Numbered from the stretch's first letter, positions 1-10,275 are shown. The stretch is 64,000 nt of DNA from an uncultured Tateyamaria sp. (GCF_947503385.1 NZ_CANNDO010000001.1:744001-808000); one strand, 5' to 3'. The notes: generated from the sequence alone by a model not told the origin. Translations and numbers: made by a program.

Positions 1-1096
<1,096 letters not shown>

Positions 1097-1117
1097 GAGG
1101 CGCTCCATTTCAGATGT

Positions 1118-1208
1118 CTACCAAAAGGTAGGTATTTTTTGATCAACTGCAACAAGAAGTTTGCAGAAGTCAGGAATTAAGACTATATCTCGCCTACTTA
1201 ATAGAAGG
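1118..1208. promoter_or_regulatory. Divergent promoter region with two related TetR-type operator candidates
   Basis: Between the cupin gene and the TetR gene is a perfect inverted repeat, CTACC-AAAA-GGTAG, at 1118-1131. A second related sequence at 1192-1208 (GCCTACTTAATAGAAGG) matches the first at 11 of 17 positions when aligned. One site lies close to each start codon. This is the usual arrangement for a TetR repressor acting on its own gene and on a divergent target. Binding by this regulator is inferred. Confidence 0.45.
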
Positions 1209-1216
1209 CAAACCTA

Positions 1217-1777
1217 TTGAACACCAAGGCTGCGCTCCTCGACAATGCCGAAACACTTGCCCGCCAGCGCGGGTTCGACGGGTTCAGCTTTGCCGACCTC
1301 GAAGCGGCTGTCGGCATCCGCAAGGCCTCGGTCCACTATCATTTCCCGACCAAGGGTGATCTCTCCTTTGCCCTGATGGTGCGCTATGCACAGCTGTTTG
1401 CCGATCGTCTTGACGCCATCACGGCCAGCCACAGCACAGCGGCTGCCCGGCTACTGGCCTATCTCGATTTGTATCGCCAAGCGCTCGACGGGGGGCGCAG
1501 CCTGTGCCTGTGTGTGGCGCTGAGCGCTACGCAAACGGCGCTGCCCGACACCACGCGTGACACGCTTGACCAATTTCATCACACGGTCACCGCATGGCTC
1601 GAAGCGGTGTTCCGCCTTGCCCTGACCGATGGCACGATTGCTGCGGTGTCTGACCCCCGCGCCGAAGCGGCCGCGGCGCTTGCGCAAGTCGAGGGGGCGC
1701 AGATCATGGGCCGTGCGGCGCGCGGCCCCGCCGGATTTGAGGCGGCGATTTCCACCTTGCGCGCCCGCGCGCTCTGA
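1217..1777 (+). CDS. TetR/AcrR family transcriptional regulator
   Basis: A 186-residue protein with an N-terminal TetR DNA-binding domain: helix-turn-helix around residues 24-54 (FSFADLEAAVGIRKASVHYH, then FPTKGDL), followed by a helical ligand-binding region without recognisable ligand contacts. The start is a TTG at 1217 with AAGG about 8 bp upstream; no ATG or GTG fits the domain start. The gene is divergent from the cupin/FAD-oxidase pair and upstream of the Rieske-glutamate-synthase gene on the same strand, so it may control either or both. Its ligand is unknown. Confidence 0.9.
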   Translation: MNTKAALLDNAETLARQRGFDGFSFADLEAAVGIRKASVHYHFPTKGDLSFALMVRYAQLFADRLDAITASHSTAAARLLAYLDLYRQALDGGRSLCLCVALSATQTALPDTTRDTLDQFHHTVTAWLEAVFRLALTDGTIAAVSDPRAEAAAALAQVEGAQIMGRAARGPAGFEAAISTLRARAL

Positions 1778-1865
1778 CGGGAAACCGCCGCCTGAAAATT
1801 GTGATGTGCTTTGCGCCCCCGCCTGTGCAAGTCTCGGAACACAAGACTGAATTTGGGACAGATAT

Positions 1866-3476
1866 ATGCAAAAAGAAGTTGTTGCGCAGCTTTCCACGCT
1901 GCCCGACCGTAGCCCGGCATACGCCATCGTGGGTGAGGTCGATCTGGTGGTTGTCCGTTTTGACGATGAGATTTCCGTGTTCTATGGCCGCTGTCTGCAC
2001 CGCGGCGCGCTCATGTCAGACGGGTTCGTACGTGGCGACAACCTGATCTGCGGCGTGCACGACTGGGATTACCGCCTCGACAGTGGTGTCAGCGAATACG
2101 CCAATGACGAGGCGCTGCCCAAGTTCAAAAGCTGGCTCGACGGCGACGACATCTGCGTGGACGCGGACGAGATCAACGCATGGGGTCACGCTAACCCGCA
2201 GCCCTTTAATCGCGACGCCTATCTGGGCCTCTACGCCGACACGTCCCACGGCACCGAGGAAGAGCCGTATAACGGCCTGATCCAGCAATATGCCCGCGAC
2301 GGCCTGTCGAAAACCGGCCATCACGGCAAGGTCGACGCCATGGGTGTGCCGCGCGACCAACTGCCGGACTGGGACGATATTCAGATCCTCACCGCGCAAT
2401 TGCACAAGGCCCCGCTGCTGGACGATGACCCTGTTGGCACCGACGTGGTGATTGGCCCGAACGCACAGAAACCCTTGCGGCTCGACATCCCGCTCTTTGT
2501 TTCTGACATGTCCTACGGGGCACTGTCCGAACCCGCCAAGCTGGCATTGGCCCGTGGCGCGGAACGCGCTGGCACGGGCATCTGCTCGGGCGAAGGCGGG
2601 ATGCTGCCCGAGGAGCAGGAGGCCAATTCGAAATATTTCTACGAACTCGCCTCCGCCCGCTTTGGATTCACCTGGGACAAGGTGCAGAAATGTCAGGCCT
2701 TCCACTTCAAGGGCGGGCAGGGGGCCAAGACCGGCACTGGCGGACACCTGCCCGGCAACAAGGTCCACGGTAAAATCGCCGAAGTGCGCGGCCTCGATGA
2801 AGGGGAGGACGCCATCTCGCCCGCGCGCTTCACCGATTGGACCGATCCCGCGCAGATCAAGGATTTTGCCGACGAAGTCCGTGACCGCACGGGCGGCATT
2901 CCCATCGGCTACAAACTCTCCGCGCAGCACATTGAAAAGGATATCGACGCGGCACTTGCCGTGGGTGTCGATTATATCATCCTCGATGGGCGCGGTGGCG
3001 GCACCGGCGCCGCGCCGATCATCTTTCGCGACAATATCAGCGTGCCGACCATCCCTGCGCTGGCCCGCGCCCGTGCCCATCTGGACCGGCTGGAGCGGTC
3101 CGACGTCTCCCTTGTTATCACCGGCGGGTTGCGCAAACCGGCGGACTTTATCAAAGCGTTGGCGTTGGGTGCAGACGCCATCGCGCTATCCAACTCGGCC
3201 ATGCAGGCGATTGGCTGTATCGCCATGCGCGCCTGCCACACCAACAACTGTCCCGTGGGCATCGCATCGCAAAAGCCACATTTGGTGAACCGGCTCGTGG
3301 TCGAGAAATCGGCCCTGCAACTCGCGAATTTCTTTGAGGCCAGCACCGAACTGATGCAGGTCATGGCCCGCGCCTGCGGCCACGATCACCTTTCCAAGTT
3401 TCAGCACGCGGACCTCACCACATGGAAAAAAGACATGTCCGAAGTGGCGGGCATCGCATTCGGAGGTGTCGCATGA
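1866..3476 (+). CDS. Rieske [2Fe-2S] domain fused to FMN-dependent glutamate synthase-like domain
   Basis: This 536-residue protein begins with a Rieske domain: C43-L-H45, sixteen residues, then C62-G-V-H65. The remainder is the FMN-binding TIM barrel of glutamate synthase, with the glycine-rich flavin loop DGRGGGTGAAP and the three cysteines of the [3Fe-4S] cluster at C451, C457 and C462 (Cx5Cx4C). The N-terminal glutaminase domain of true GltS is absent, so it cannot release ammonia from glutamine by itself. Electrons could pass from the Rieske centre through the 3Fe-4S cluster to FMN; that is inference. It overlaps the next gene by 4 bp (ATGA), so the two products probably work together. 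The reaction is unknown. Confidence 0.88.
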   Translation: MQKEVVAQLSTLPDRSPAYAIVGEVDLVVVRFDDEISVFYGRCLHRGALMSDGFVRGDNLICGVHDWDYRLDSGVSEYANDEALPKFKSWLDGDDICVDADEINAWGHANPQPFNRDAYLGLYADTSHGTEEEPYNGLIQQYARDGLSKTGHHGKVDAMGVPRDQLPDWDDIQILTAQLHKAPLLDDDPVGTDVVIGPNAQKPLRLDIPLFVSDMSYGALSEPAKLALARGAERAGTGICSGEGGMLPEEQEANSKYFYELASARFGFTWDKVQKCQAFHFKGGQGAKTGTGGHLPGNKVHGKIAEVRGLDEGEDAISPARFTDWTDPAQIKDFADEVRDRTGGIPIGYKLSAQHIEKDIDAALAVGVDYIILDGRGGGTGAAPIIFRDNISVPTIPALARARAHLDRLERSDVSLVITGGLRKPADFIKALALGADAIALSNSAMQAIGCIAMRACHTNNCPVGIASQKPHLVNRLVVEKSALQLANFFEASTELMQVMARACGHDHLSKFQHADLTTWKKDMSEVAGIAFGGVA

Positions 3477-5446
3477 CCAAAGACCTTGATTGGATTTCCG
3501 TAGGCCATACCGGCGATCTGCCCGAAGGGCGTGTGAAAACCGTGACCGCCCGTACGACCTCCATTTGCCTCTCGCATTTTGATGGCAAATGGGCGGCGAT
3601 GAACAACCACTGCCCGCACCAGCGTGGGCCGCTGGGCGAGGGCTCCATTGAACGCGGTGAAGGTGGCAAATGCTGGATTCGCTGTCCTTGGCACGGCTGG
3701 GATTTCGACCCTTTGACGGGCAAACCGCCCGGTGGGCACGAGGACAGCGGTCAGGACATCTACCCGGTCAAGATCGAAGGTGACGAAATTTTTGTGGGTC
3801 TCGAACCGGAGCCACCGCACGAACGCACCGTCAGCGACCAGATGGCGGAAAGCATGGTCAACTGGGGCCTCAAACACGTCTTTGGCATGGTGGGGCATTC
3901 CAACCTCGGTCTGGCTGACGCGATACGGATGCGCGTTGAGGCGGGTGAACTGAAATATGTCGGCATCCGCCACGAAGGGGCAGCCGCCTTTGCGGCCTCG
4001 GCCTATGGTAAGCTCACGGGCCATCCTGCCGGGTGCCTGACCATCGCCGGGCCGGGGGCCACGAATCTGCTCACCGGGCTTTGGGACGCCAAGGTGGACC
4101 GCGCGCCGGTGCTGGCGCTGACGGGGCAGGTGCAAACGCAGGTCTTTGGCCCCGGCGCGTTTCAGGACATCGATCTGGCCAGCGCCTTTGACGCGGTCAG
4201 CCGGTTCAGCCAAACCGTTCTCAGCACGTCGAACCACAGCGAGCTTGTCTCGCTCGCCATGAAAAATGCGCTGGTTGAACGCGATGTGGCGCACCTGATC
4301 TTTCCGGACGACATGCAGACAAACCTGTCGGATGCGCCAGCGTCCAAACCAGAGGGGCGAATGGGGCGGGCCGTGGTCAAACCGTCCGACGATGATGTGG
4401 CCGACGCGCTCAAGATGTTGAACAGCGCCAAACGTCCGATCCTCGTGATCGGTCATGGCGCGTGGGACCATATGGGCGCGATCACGGCGCTGGCCGAAAC
4501 GCTTGGCGCGCCGGTCCTGACGACGTTCAAGGGCAAAGGGTTGATGCCCGATAGCCATCCCAATGCCGCTGGTGTGCTGGGCCGCTCTGGGACCCCCATC
4601 GCAAGCTGGTTCATGAACGAGGCTGATCTGATCCTGACCCTCGGCACATCCTTTTCCAACCACACCGGGATCGAGCCGTCAAAACCGATCATCCAAGTGG
4701 ATTTCGAACGGATGCAACTGGGCAAGTTTCACCCGGTGGATCTGCCTATCTGGTCCGAGATCGGCGCTTTCTGTGATGCTGTTTCGGGCGACATCGAACG
4801 GCCCGGCGACGCCCCGGACCAGATCACCGAATTGGCCGACCGTTGGGACATCTGGCGACGCGAGAAACGGTCCCGTATGGAAGAGGAAACGGCCAAGGGC
4901 ATCCACGCTTACGCGATCTTCGATGCCCTGTCGCGGGTGGCACCGGCGGATGCAATCATTGCAGTGGATGTGGGCAACAACACGTATTCCTTTGGCCGTT
5001 ACTTTGAGACCAAGGGCCAGCGTGTGCTAATGTCAGGTTACCTCGGCTCGATCGGTTTTGGCTTCCCGGCGGCCATGGGGGCGTGGGCCGCGACGCAGGA
5101 TTTCGACTGGCTCAAGGGACGCAAGGTGATCTCGATCTCGGGTGATGGTGGGTTTGGCCAATACCCGATGGAACTGACCACGGCTGTGAAATACGGAATG
5201 GATATCACCCATGTGCTTTTGCACAATGGCGAGCTTGGCAAGATCACCAAAGAGCAGAAATCCGGCGAATGGCCCGTTTGGGAAACATCGCTACACAACC
5301 CGTCCTTTGCGGCGTTCGCCAAGATCTGCGGCGCCCACGGAGAAAAGGTCGTGTCGTCCGATGCCATCGAAGCCGCGTTGCAGAAAGCGTTGCACGTTGA
5401 TGGCCCGGCCTTGGTGGAAATAATGACGGATGCCGAACTGGTGTAG
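3473..5446 (+). CDS. Rieske [2Fe-2S] domain fused to thiamine-diphosphate enzyme (acetolactate synthase/pyruvate oxidase-like)
   Basis: This protein has 657 residues from the ATG at 3473, which has a GGAGGT Shine-Dalgarno and overlaps the previous stop. Residues 1-110 form a Rieske domain (C47-P-H49 and C71-P-W-H74). The rest has the ThDP enzyme order: an N-terminal Pyr domain with the activating glutamate E168 in RHEGAAAF, a central domain, and a C-terminal PP domain with GDGG near residue 557 and the downstream Asn (LLHN). Such enzymes decarboxylate 2-oxo acids or split C-C bonds. A Rieske domain on this fold suggests that the carbanion intermediate is oxidised or reduced by one-electron transfer, perhaps through the coupled GltS-like partner. 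The substrate is not known. Confidence 0.87.
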   Translation: MTKDLDWISVGHTGDLPEGRVKTVTARTTSICLSHFDGKWAAMNNHCPHQRGPLGEGSIERGEGGKCWIRCPWHGWDFDPLTGKPPGGHEDSGQDIYPVKIEGDEIFVGLEPEPPHERTVSDQMAESMVNWGLKHVFGMVGHSNLGLADAIRMRVEAGELKYVGIRHEGAAAFAASAYGKLTGHPAGCLTIAGPGATNLLTGLWDAKVDRAPVLALTGQVQTQVFGPGAFQDIDLASAFDAVSRFSQTVLSTSNHSELVSLAMKNALVERDVAHLIFPDDMQTNLSDAPASKPEGRMGRAVVKPSDDDVADALKMLNSAKRPILVIGHGAWDHMGAITALAETLGAPVLTTFKGKGLMPDSHPNAAGVLGRSGTPIASWFMNEADLILTLGTSFSNHTGIEPSKPIIQVDFERMQLGKFHPVDLPIWSEIGAFCDAVSGDIERPGDAPDQITELADRWDIWRREKRSRMEEETAKGIHAYAIFDALSRVAPADAIIAVDVGNNTYSFGRYFETKGQRVLMSGYLGSIGFGFPAAMGAWAATQDFDWLKGRKVISISGDGGFGQYPMELTTAVKYGMDITHVLLHNGELGKITKEQKSGEWPVWETSLHNPSFAAFAKICGAHGEKVVSSDAIEAALQKALHVDGPALVEIMTDAELV

Positions 5447-5494
5447 GACGGGCGGTTTTGCCCAGCCTACGGGTAGCAACTTCGCTCTTTTACA

Positions 5495-6262
5495 TCAGCG
5501 CGTTCGGCCTTTGAACGTCTGAACAGCGATCCCTTCGGCCTCCAGAGTGCGCCGGACGCTTGCTGCAATCTGTACGGCTTCAGGCGTATCGCCGTGGCAG
5601 CAGATGGTGTCGATGGGCGTCTCAATCCGCTTGCCGCTGTCGGTGATGATAGCCTGCGCCTTGACCATTTCGACCATCCGTTTCCCCGCCAGATCAGCGT
5701 CATGGATGACCGCGCCCGGCAACCGCCGGTCCACCAGTGTCGCATCGTCGTTATAGGCGCGGTCTGCGAAAATCTCGGTTGCAAAACGCGCACCAAGACT
5801 GCGCGCTGCGCGCTCCTGCGCTGTGGCAGCCAGCACCACGAGGATGCTGTCGGGATGCGCTGACAACGCTGCCTCGTAACAGGCGCGCGCCATATCCTCA
5901 TCCTCGGACGTCATATTTCCCAATGCGCCGTGCAGCTTGATATGCCGTACTTCGGCCCCCAGCGCTGCCGCCATCCCAAGGCTCGCGCCCACTTGGCACC
6001 GGATCGAATTTTGCAACGATGCCAATGGCATCTGGATGCGTCGCCGCCCGAACCCCTGAATATCTGGAAAGCCGGGATGCGTGCCGATGCCCACGCCTTT
6101 TTCCAGCGCGATGCCCATGGTCGTGGCCATCACATCGGGATCACCGGCATGTGCCCCACAGGCGATATTGGCGGATGTGACCGTGTTGAGCAGCGCCGCA
6201 TCGTCGCCCATTTTCCAAGGTCCAAAGCTCTCGCCCATATCGGCGTTCAGATCGACTTGCAT
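5495..6262 (-). CDS. pxpA: 5-oxoprolinase subunit A (LamB/YcsF family)
   Basis: A 255-residue protein beginning MQVDLNADMGES, the classical LamB/YcsF N-terminus, followed by NIACGAHAGDP and GIGTHPGFPD with the expected acidic and His residues. PxpA acts with PxpBC in ATP-dependent opening of 5-oxoproline (pyroglutamate) to glutamate. The start at 6262 was chosen over upstream in-frame ATGs at 6277 and 6301 because the family always starts at this motif and GAGG precedes it. The start lies 4 bp after the pxpC stop, so this is the last gene of a tight pxpB-pxpC-pxpA operon. The operon converges on the Rieske/ThDP pair. Confidence 0.93.
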   Translation of the reverse strand: MQVDLNADMGESFGPWKMGDDAALLNTVTSANIACGAHAGDPDVMATTMGIALEKGVGIGTHPGFPDIQGFGRRRIQMPLASLQNSIRCQVGASLGMAAALGAEVRHIKLHGALGNMTSEDEDMARACYEAALSAHPDSILVVLAATAQERAARSLGARFATEIFADRAYNDDATLVDRRLPGAVIHDADLAGKRMVEMVKAQAIITDSGKRIETPIDTICCHGDTPEAVQIAASVRRTLEAEGIAVQTFKGRTR

Positions 6263-6266
6263 GTCC

Positions 6267-7271
6267 TCATCCTTCATCCATGGCGGAGACGACGCCGCCA
6301 ACCAGTTGATAACTCAGCAGATCCTGCATGTCCGCCGGGTCGCGCACCAAAGGCGTCACCAGCTTGCGCAGGCTCGCCCATGCGGCATCCGCCCGCGCCT
6401 GTATCGCGATTCCCTCGTCCAAGGTGACAAAGGTGAACCGCAGTTCCGCCCCCGCAGGGGCCTGCACCACACGCGGCAAATCGCAGGGCAACACCGTTCC
6501 GATGCGCGGATACCCCCCCGTTGTCTGGCTTTCGGCCAGGAGGACGAACGGCGCGCCATCACCCGCGATCTGGATGTCGCCCGGCACAATCACCTCGCTT
6601 ACCACGCTAAGCTGTTCGGGGTTGGAAAAGCCCTGATCGCTGTCCATGCGCACCCCTTGGCGGTTGGCCCGGGGGTCGCGGTGAAACACAGTGTTTGCAA
6701 AGCGCTCGCGCGTATCCGCATCAAAATCGTCGGTTTGCATACTGGGCACGATCCGCACGGTCCCGCCCGCAAAGCGTGCGTCACGCGGCACGGTCATCCC
6801 CACCAATCTCGCGCCGGGTCCCACAGGCAGGTCGTCGCCCGCGGCGATCAACGCGCCGAGGCCTGTCGACTGGTGCGTCGCCCGCGCGCCCAGCACCGGT
6901 TCGGTCGCGAACCCGCCGCTGACGTGCAGGTAACCATAGGTGCCCTCGCGCGTGGGTCCGATCACCAGCACGCTGCCTGCGGGCAGCGCATGGCTGGCAT
7001 TCCAAACCACGGCATTGCCATCAATGCTGGCGGTCATCGCGGCTCCGCTCAGGGCGATACTCATGTCTTCGGTCGCTTCGAATGTACCGCCGGTCCCGAC
7101 CATTTCCAGCACAGCAAGTTCGGGCGATTGGCGCAGCAATGCAGACCCTTCGTGTACTGCCAACAGGTCCGCCGCACCCCCGCGTGTCAGCCCCTTGGCC
7201 AAGTATCCGGGCCGCCCGAAATCCTGCACCGCAACGCCGGGGCCGACCTGATGAACGCGCAACCCTCTCAC
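6267..7271 (-). CDS. pxpC: 5-oxoprolinase subunit C (biotin-dependent carboxyltransferase-like / allophanate hydrolase subunit 2 family)
   Basis: This 334-residue protein has the family opening VGPGVAVQDFGRPGYL and the later conserved stretches DFGRPG, GGYPRIGTVLP and RADQG-like segments of the urea-amidolyase C-terminal/KipA family. With PxpB it forms the heteromer that phosphorylates 5-oxoproline for hydrolysis. The start is a GTG at 7271 overlapping the pxpB stop (GTGA). Older annotation calls these proteins allophanate hydrolase or KipA, but the linked LamB/YcsF gene argues for 5-oxoprolinase. No transporter for pyroglutamate is next to the operon. Confidence 0.92.
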   Translation of the reverse strand: MRGLRVHQVGPGVAVQDFGRPGYLAKGLTRGGAADLLAVHEGSALLRQSPELAVLEMVGTGGTFEATEDMSIALSGAAMTASIDGNAVVWNASHALPAGSVLVIGPTREGTYGYLHVSGGFATEPVLGARATHQSTGLGALIAAGDDLPVGPGARLVGMTVPRDARFAGGTVRIVPSMQTDDFDADTRERFANTVFHRDPRANRQGVRMDSDQGFSNPEQLSVVSEVIVPGDIQIAGDGAPFVLLAESQTTGGYPRIGTVLPCDLPRVVQAPAGAELRFTFVTLDEGIAIQARADAAWASLRKLVTPLVRDPADMQDLLSYQLVGGVVSAMDEG

Positions 7272-7996
7272 GTCAGCACAGCCCGCTCGGTGCCATCGAC
7301 GCCGTACGCCTCAAGACGTTCAAGCTCTGCCGAGCTGATATCGGCAAACCGAACCTCGTCCCCCGGGGCCAGCGGAAACGGCTCTTCCGCGCTGGGACGG
7401 AAACACCGGAACGCGGATTGCCCGACATGCCGCCACCCGGTCGGCGTGTCCTTGGCGAACAGGCAAATCTGTCGGACCGCCGCGACCACCGCCCCTTGGG
7501 GCACGTTCGGCGTCAAACCCACCTGCCGCGGGATGTTCCAATGCGGCGCGAGCGTGCCCAAATAGGGCTGACCGGGGGCAAACCCGATGGTCAGAACCCG
7601 CAGCCGTGTGTTGGTCAATTCCGCCAGCGCTTCGGAACGTGTCAGGCCTGCCGCCTCAGCGGCCTCGCCGAATTGCGGGGCGCGGGGGCCATCAAACACC
7701 GCCGGAATGGTCCACAGCGTACGCCCGGTTGGCAGAGGTGCGGCCAGCCAATCCCGTTGTGCCAATACCTCTGCGAGGGTGTCGCGCAGCGGGGCAAACC
7801 CGTGCACGGCCAGATCGACGCGAAAAAAGGCGGAGACCAACGTGCTGCTGCTCTCTTTGATCTGCGGCAGCGCCAGCGCATCCACTGCCCCGCGAAAGGC
7901 AATCGCCGCACGGTTTGCGTCATCCGTTGCCCGGTCACCAAAGGTGACCAACACACCGCCCAGCCCGACAGACCGTATCTTGGGAAACTCCGTCAT
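7268..7996 (-). CDS. pxpB: 5-oxoprolinase subunit B (KipI/allophanate hydrolase subunit 1 family)
   Basis: A 242-residue protein with the KipI family landmarks: an early GGVLVTFGDR segment, then IPAVFDGPRAPQF, and the signature TIGFAPGQPYLGTL with PRQVGLTPNVPQGAV. It pairs with PxpC. The ATG at 7996 (MTEFPKI) is preferred to a GTG at 8014 with six extra residues, although neither has a strong Shine-Dalgarno. First gene of the pxp operon; the upstream YcaQ-like gene ends 40 bp away on the same strand, so readthrough from it is possible. Confidence 0.9.
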   Translation of the reverse strand: MTEFPKIRSVGLGGVLVTFGDRATDDANRAAIAFRGAVDALALPQIKESSSTLVSAFFRVDLAVHGFAPLRDTLAEVLAQRDWLAAPLPTGRTLWTIPAVFDGPRAPQFGEAAEAAGLTRSEALAELTNTRLRVLTIGFAPGQPYLGTLAPHWNIPRQVGLTPNVPQGAVVAAVRQICLFAKDTPTGWRHVGQSAFRCFRPSAEEPFPLAPGDEVRFADISSAELERLEAYGVDGTERAVLT

Positions 7997-8035
7997 GGGC
8001 ACCAGCCTAGACACTCCGCAGGCGTGCGCAATCGC

Positions 8036-9244
8036 TTAGACAGGCGCACGCAGCCAGCCGTCCTCAAACACCACGTTGCGCACCCCGGCCAAACGTCTGA
8101 TCCGTTCCAACTCACCTTCCAAAGCCCGCGTGCGCCCCTTGCCCCACCGCACCTTGCGCTCGGGCCACAGCGCGCGGACCCGCAACGTATCCGCGTCGCG
8201 ATGGGCCTTCATGTCGATGCGCCCGACCAACCGATCCCCCTCCAGCAGGGGAAAAACGTAATAGCCATAGGTCCGTTTCGCCTCCGGTACGAATATCTCG
8301 ATCCGGTAGTCAAAGCCGAACAGGCGTTGTGCACGGGTCCGGTCGCGCAATGCGGGATCAAATGGGCTAAGGACGCGCAAGCGCGAACACGGCGTGCATT
8401 CCAACGCAAGATCGTCCATCAGGTCGGGTTGCGCATAGACGGCCCGTATCGTGCCATCAACGCCGGTCACCTGCGCTTCGATGATGCGGCCATTGGCCCC
8501 TGCGCGGGTGCACCAGTCCTTGGCCTCGGCGGGTGAGATATGATCCCAGAACCGTGCCAATTCGCCGGGTGTGGCAAAGCCGAGGCGCGCCAAAGCCTCG
8601 CGACAACACCAGTCGATGGTTTCCTCAATATCCGGTGCATTGCCAATCTGAACCCGGTCCAGCGCGCGCTCTGTCAGATCGTAATACTTGCGGAACCCTT
8701 CCCGTTTGACCACGGCCAGCGCGCCGCTGCGCCACAGATATTCGAGCGCCGTCTTGGACGGGTGCCAATCCCACCACCCGCCAGAGCCGCGCGCCTCCCC
8801 CTCGCCCACATCGGCTGAACAGACCGGCCCCCGTTCGCCGATCATGTCGAGCACATCTTGAAACTTGGCCTCAAAGCCTACGCGCCGCGCGGCGCCCCAA
8901 CGCTCGCGCAGCCGGGCGGCATCCCGTTCGCGGCGCAAATGCCAGTAGGGATAGTATCCCATGGGGATGACGGCGGCGTCATGTGTCCAGTGTTCGAAGA
9001 GCGCCCGTTCCCGCTCATACAGATGCTTTAGCGATTTCGGGCGGTAACGTGGCCTACGCGAAAACAGGATCAGGTCGTGCGCGCGGGCAACGGTGTTGAT
9101 GCTGTCCAACTGAACAAAGCCCAGCCGTTCAATCAGCACCAGAAGGTCGCGCCCGTGTGCTGTACCTTGAGGCGTTTCGCTCAGGCAGTGGCGATCCAGA
9201 AACAACCGCCGCGCCTGTGCGTTGGTCAGACAGGGTTGGCTCAC
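8036..9244 (-). CDS. Winged helix-turn-helix DNA glycosylase, YcaQ/AlkX-like (HTH_42 family)
   Basis: A 402-residue protein of the YcaQ/AlkX family. The N-terminus LTNAQARRLFLDRHCL, then GFVQLDSINTVARAHDLILFSR and the QLD catalytic-loop region, match this family, whose E. coli member unhooks interstrand DNA crosslinks by base excision. The C-terminal part (LLEGDRLVGRIDMKAHRDA) is also typical. Start codon GTG at 9244 overlaps the stop of the LacI-type regulator by 4 bp, which couples the two genes although they have no obvious functional link. The crosslink-repair role rests on homology of the family only. Confidence 0.85.
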   Translation of the reverse strand: MSQPCLTNAQARRLFLDRHCLSETPQGTAHGRDLLVLIERLGFVQLDSINTVARAHDLILFSRRPRYRPKSLKHLYERERALFEHWTHDAAVIPMGYYPYWHLRRERDAARLRERWGAARRVGFEAKFQDVLDMIGERGPVCSADVGEGEARGSGGWWDWHPSKTALEYLWRSGALAVVKREGFRKYYDLTERALDRVQIGNAPDIEETIDWCCREALARLGFATPGELARFWDHISPAEAKDWCTRAGANGRIIEAQVTGVDGTIRAVYAQPDLMDDLALECTPCSRLRVLSPFDPALRDRTRAQRLFGFDYRIEIFVPEAKRTYGYYVFPLLEGDRLVGRIDMKAHRDADTLRVRALWPERKVRWGKGRTRALEGELERIRRLAGVRNVVFEDGWLRAPV

Positions 9245-10275
9245 GTCCTCATGGTACGGCGCAACGTGTCGCCGTAGGAAATTTTGGGCGTGAGGGTGAT
9301 GTGTTTGGGCGTCGGGTCTGCGTCCTGCAGCATCCGGTCGCGGATAATTTCGGCGGCGGCGCGCCCGATCTCAAGGCGGCAGGCATCTGTCGTGGCCAGT
9401 TGCCGGGGCAGGCCCTGCAACAACTCGACCCCGTTGAACCCGGCAAGGCCGATCTGGCCAGGCACGTCCACCCCTTTTTCCAGCAGGTACAGCAACCCGC
9501 CCGCGCCGATCATGTCATTGGAGTAGTAGAGGAAATCCAGTTCCGGATTTTCGTCCAGCATCGCAGCCGTCATCTCGCGCCCTTTGGCCAGCGCCGAACC
9601 GCCGGAATAAAAATCCCGCGCTTCAATCTCAATTCCGGCCTTGGCGAGCCCTTCGGTCAGACCTTCGAAGCGTTTGCGCGCGCGGTGGTCACGCGGCATC
9701 GACGTGCCCATGAAGCCGATGCGCGAATAGCCCTGTTTCAGGATCGCCTTGGCCATGTCGAGCCCGGCCTGACGGTGCGAAATCCCCACCATGCTGTCGA
9801 CCGGATTGCCATCGGTGTCCATAATCTCGACCACTGGAATGCCGGCGTTGGTCAGCATGGCACTGGCCGCATCCGAATGTTCCAGACCCGCGATAATCAC
9901 ACCCGACGGGCGCCACGACAACATCTCGTACAGTACGCGCTCTTCCTTGTCGCGCATGTAGTCCGTGACGCCAAAGACCGGTTGCAGCGGCGTGTCCTCC
10001 AACACCTGATTGATGCCGGTCAACACTTCGGGAAACACCATATTGCTCAGCGAGGGCACAATCACCGCGACGAGGTTGACGTGCTGTGATGCCAGAGACC
10101 CGGCAATTTGGTTGGGCACGTATCCCAGCGCCTTGGCTGCTTCGAGCACCTTTTGCCGCGTGGCTTCGGACACATCTCCCCGATTTCGCAGCACGCGGCT
10201 GACAGTCATTTCGGACACACCCGAGGCGGCAGAGACATCGCGAAGGGTGAGCGGGCGTTGGGGACGTTCTGTCAC
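9241..10275 (-). CDS. LacI family transcriptional regulator
   Basis: A 344-residue LacI/GalR regulator. Residues 9-30 (LTLRDVSAASGVSEMTVSRV) form the HTH and the following ALGYVPNQIAGSLAS is the hinge helix with its minor-groove contact residues. Residues 65-340 are a periplasmic-binding-protein-like effector domain with IPVVEIMDTDGNPVDSMV and the final TLTPKISYGDTLR typical of the gluconate-type GntR branch. Start is GTG at 10275. No sugar-catabolic genes lie next to it, so the target is probably elsewhere; the coupled downstream gene is a YcaQ-like glycosylase. Confidence 0.92.
   Translation of the reverse strand: MTERPQRPLTLRDVSAASGVSEMTVSRVLRNRGDVSEATRQKVLEAAKALGYVPNQIAGSLASQHVNLVAVIVPSLSNMVFPEVLTGINQVLEDTPLQPVFGVTDYMRDKEERVLYEMLSWRPSGVIIAGLEHSDAASAMLTNAGIPVVEIMDTDGNPVDSMVGISHRQAGLDMAKAILKQGYSRIGFMGTSMPRDHRARKRFEGLTEGLAKAGIEIEARDFYSGGSALAKGREMTAAMLDENPELDFLYYSNDMIGAGGLLYLLEKGVDVPGQIGLAGFNGVELLQGLPRQLATTDACRLEIGRAAAEIIRDRMLQDADPTPKHITLTPKISYGDTLRRTMRT

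Noticed and set aside
3401-4663. 420-codon minus-strand frame
   Set aside because: Antisense to the Rieske-ThDP gene, whose motifs are intact.
6081-8536. Two long plus-strand frames (494 and 484 codons)
   Set aside because: Both are antisense to the pxp operon and the YcaQ-like gene, and lack any recognisable domain or ribosome site.
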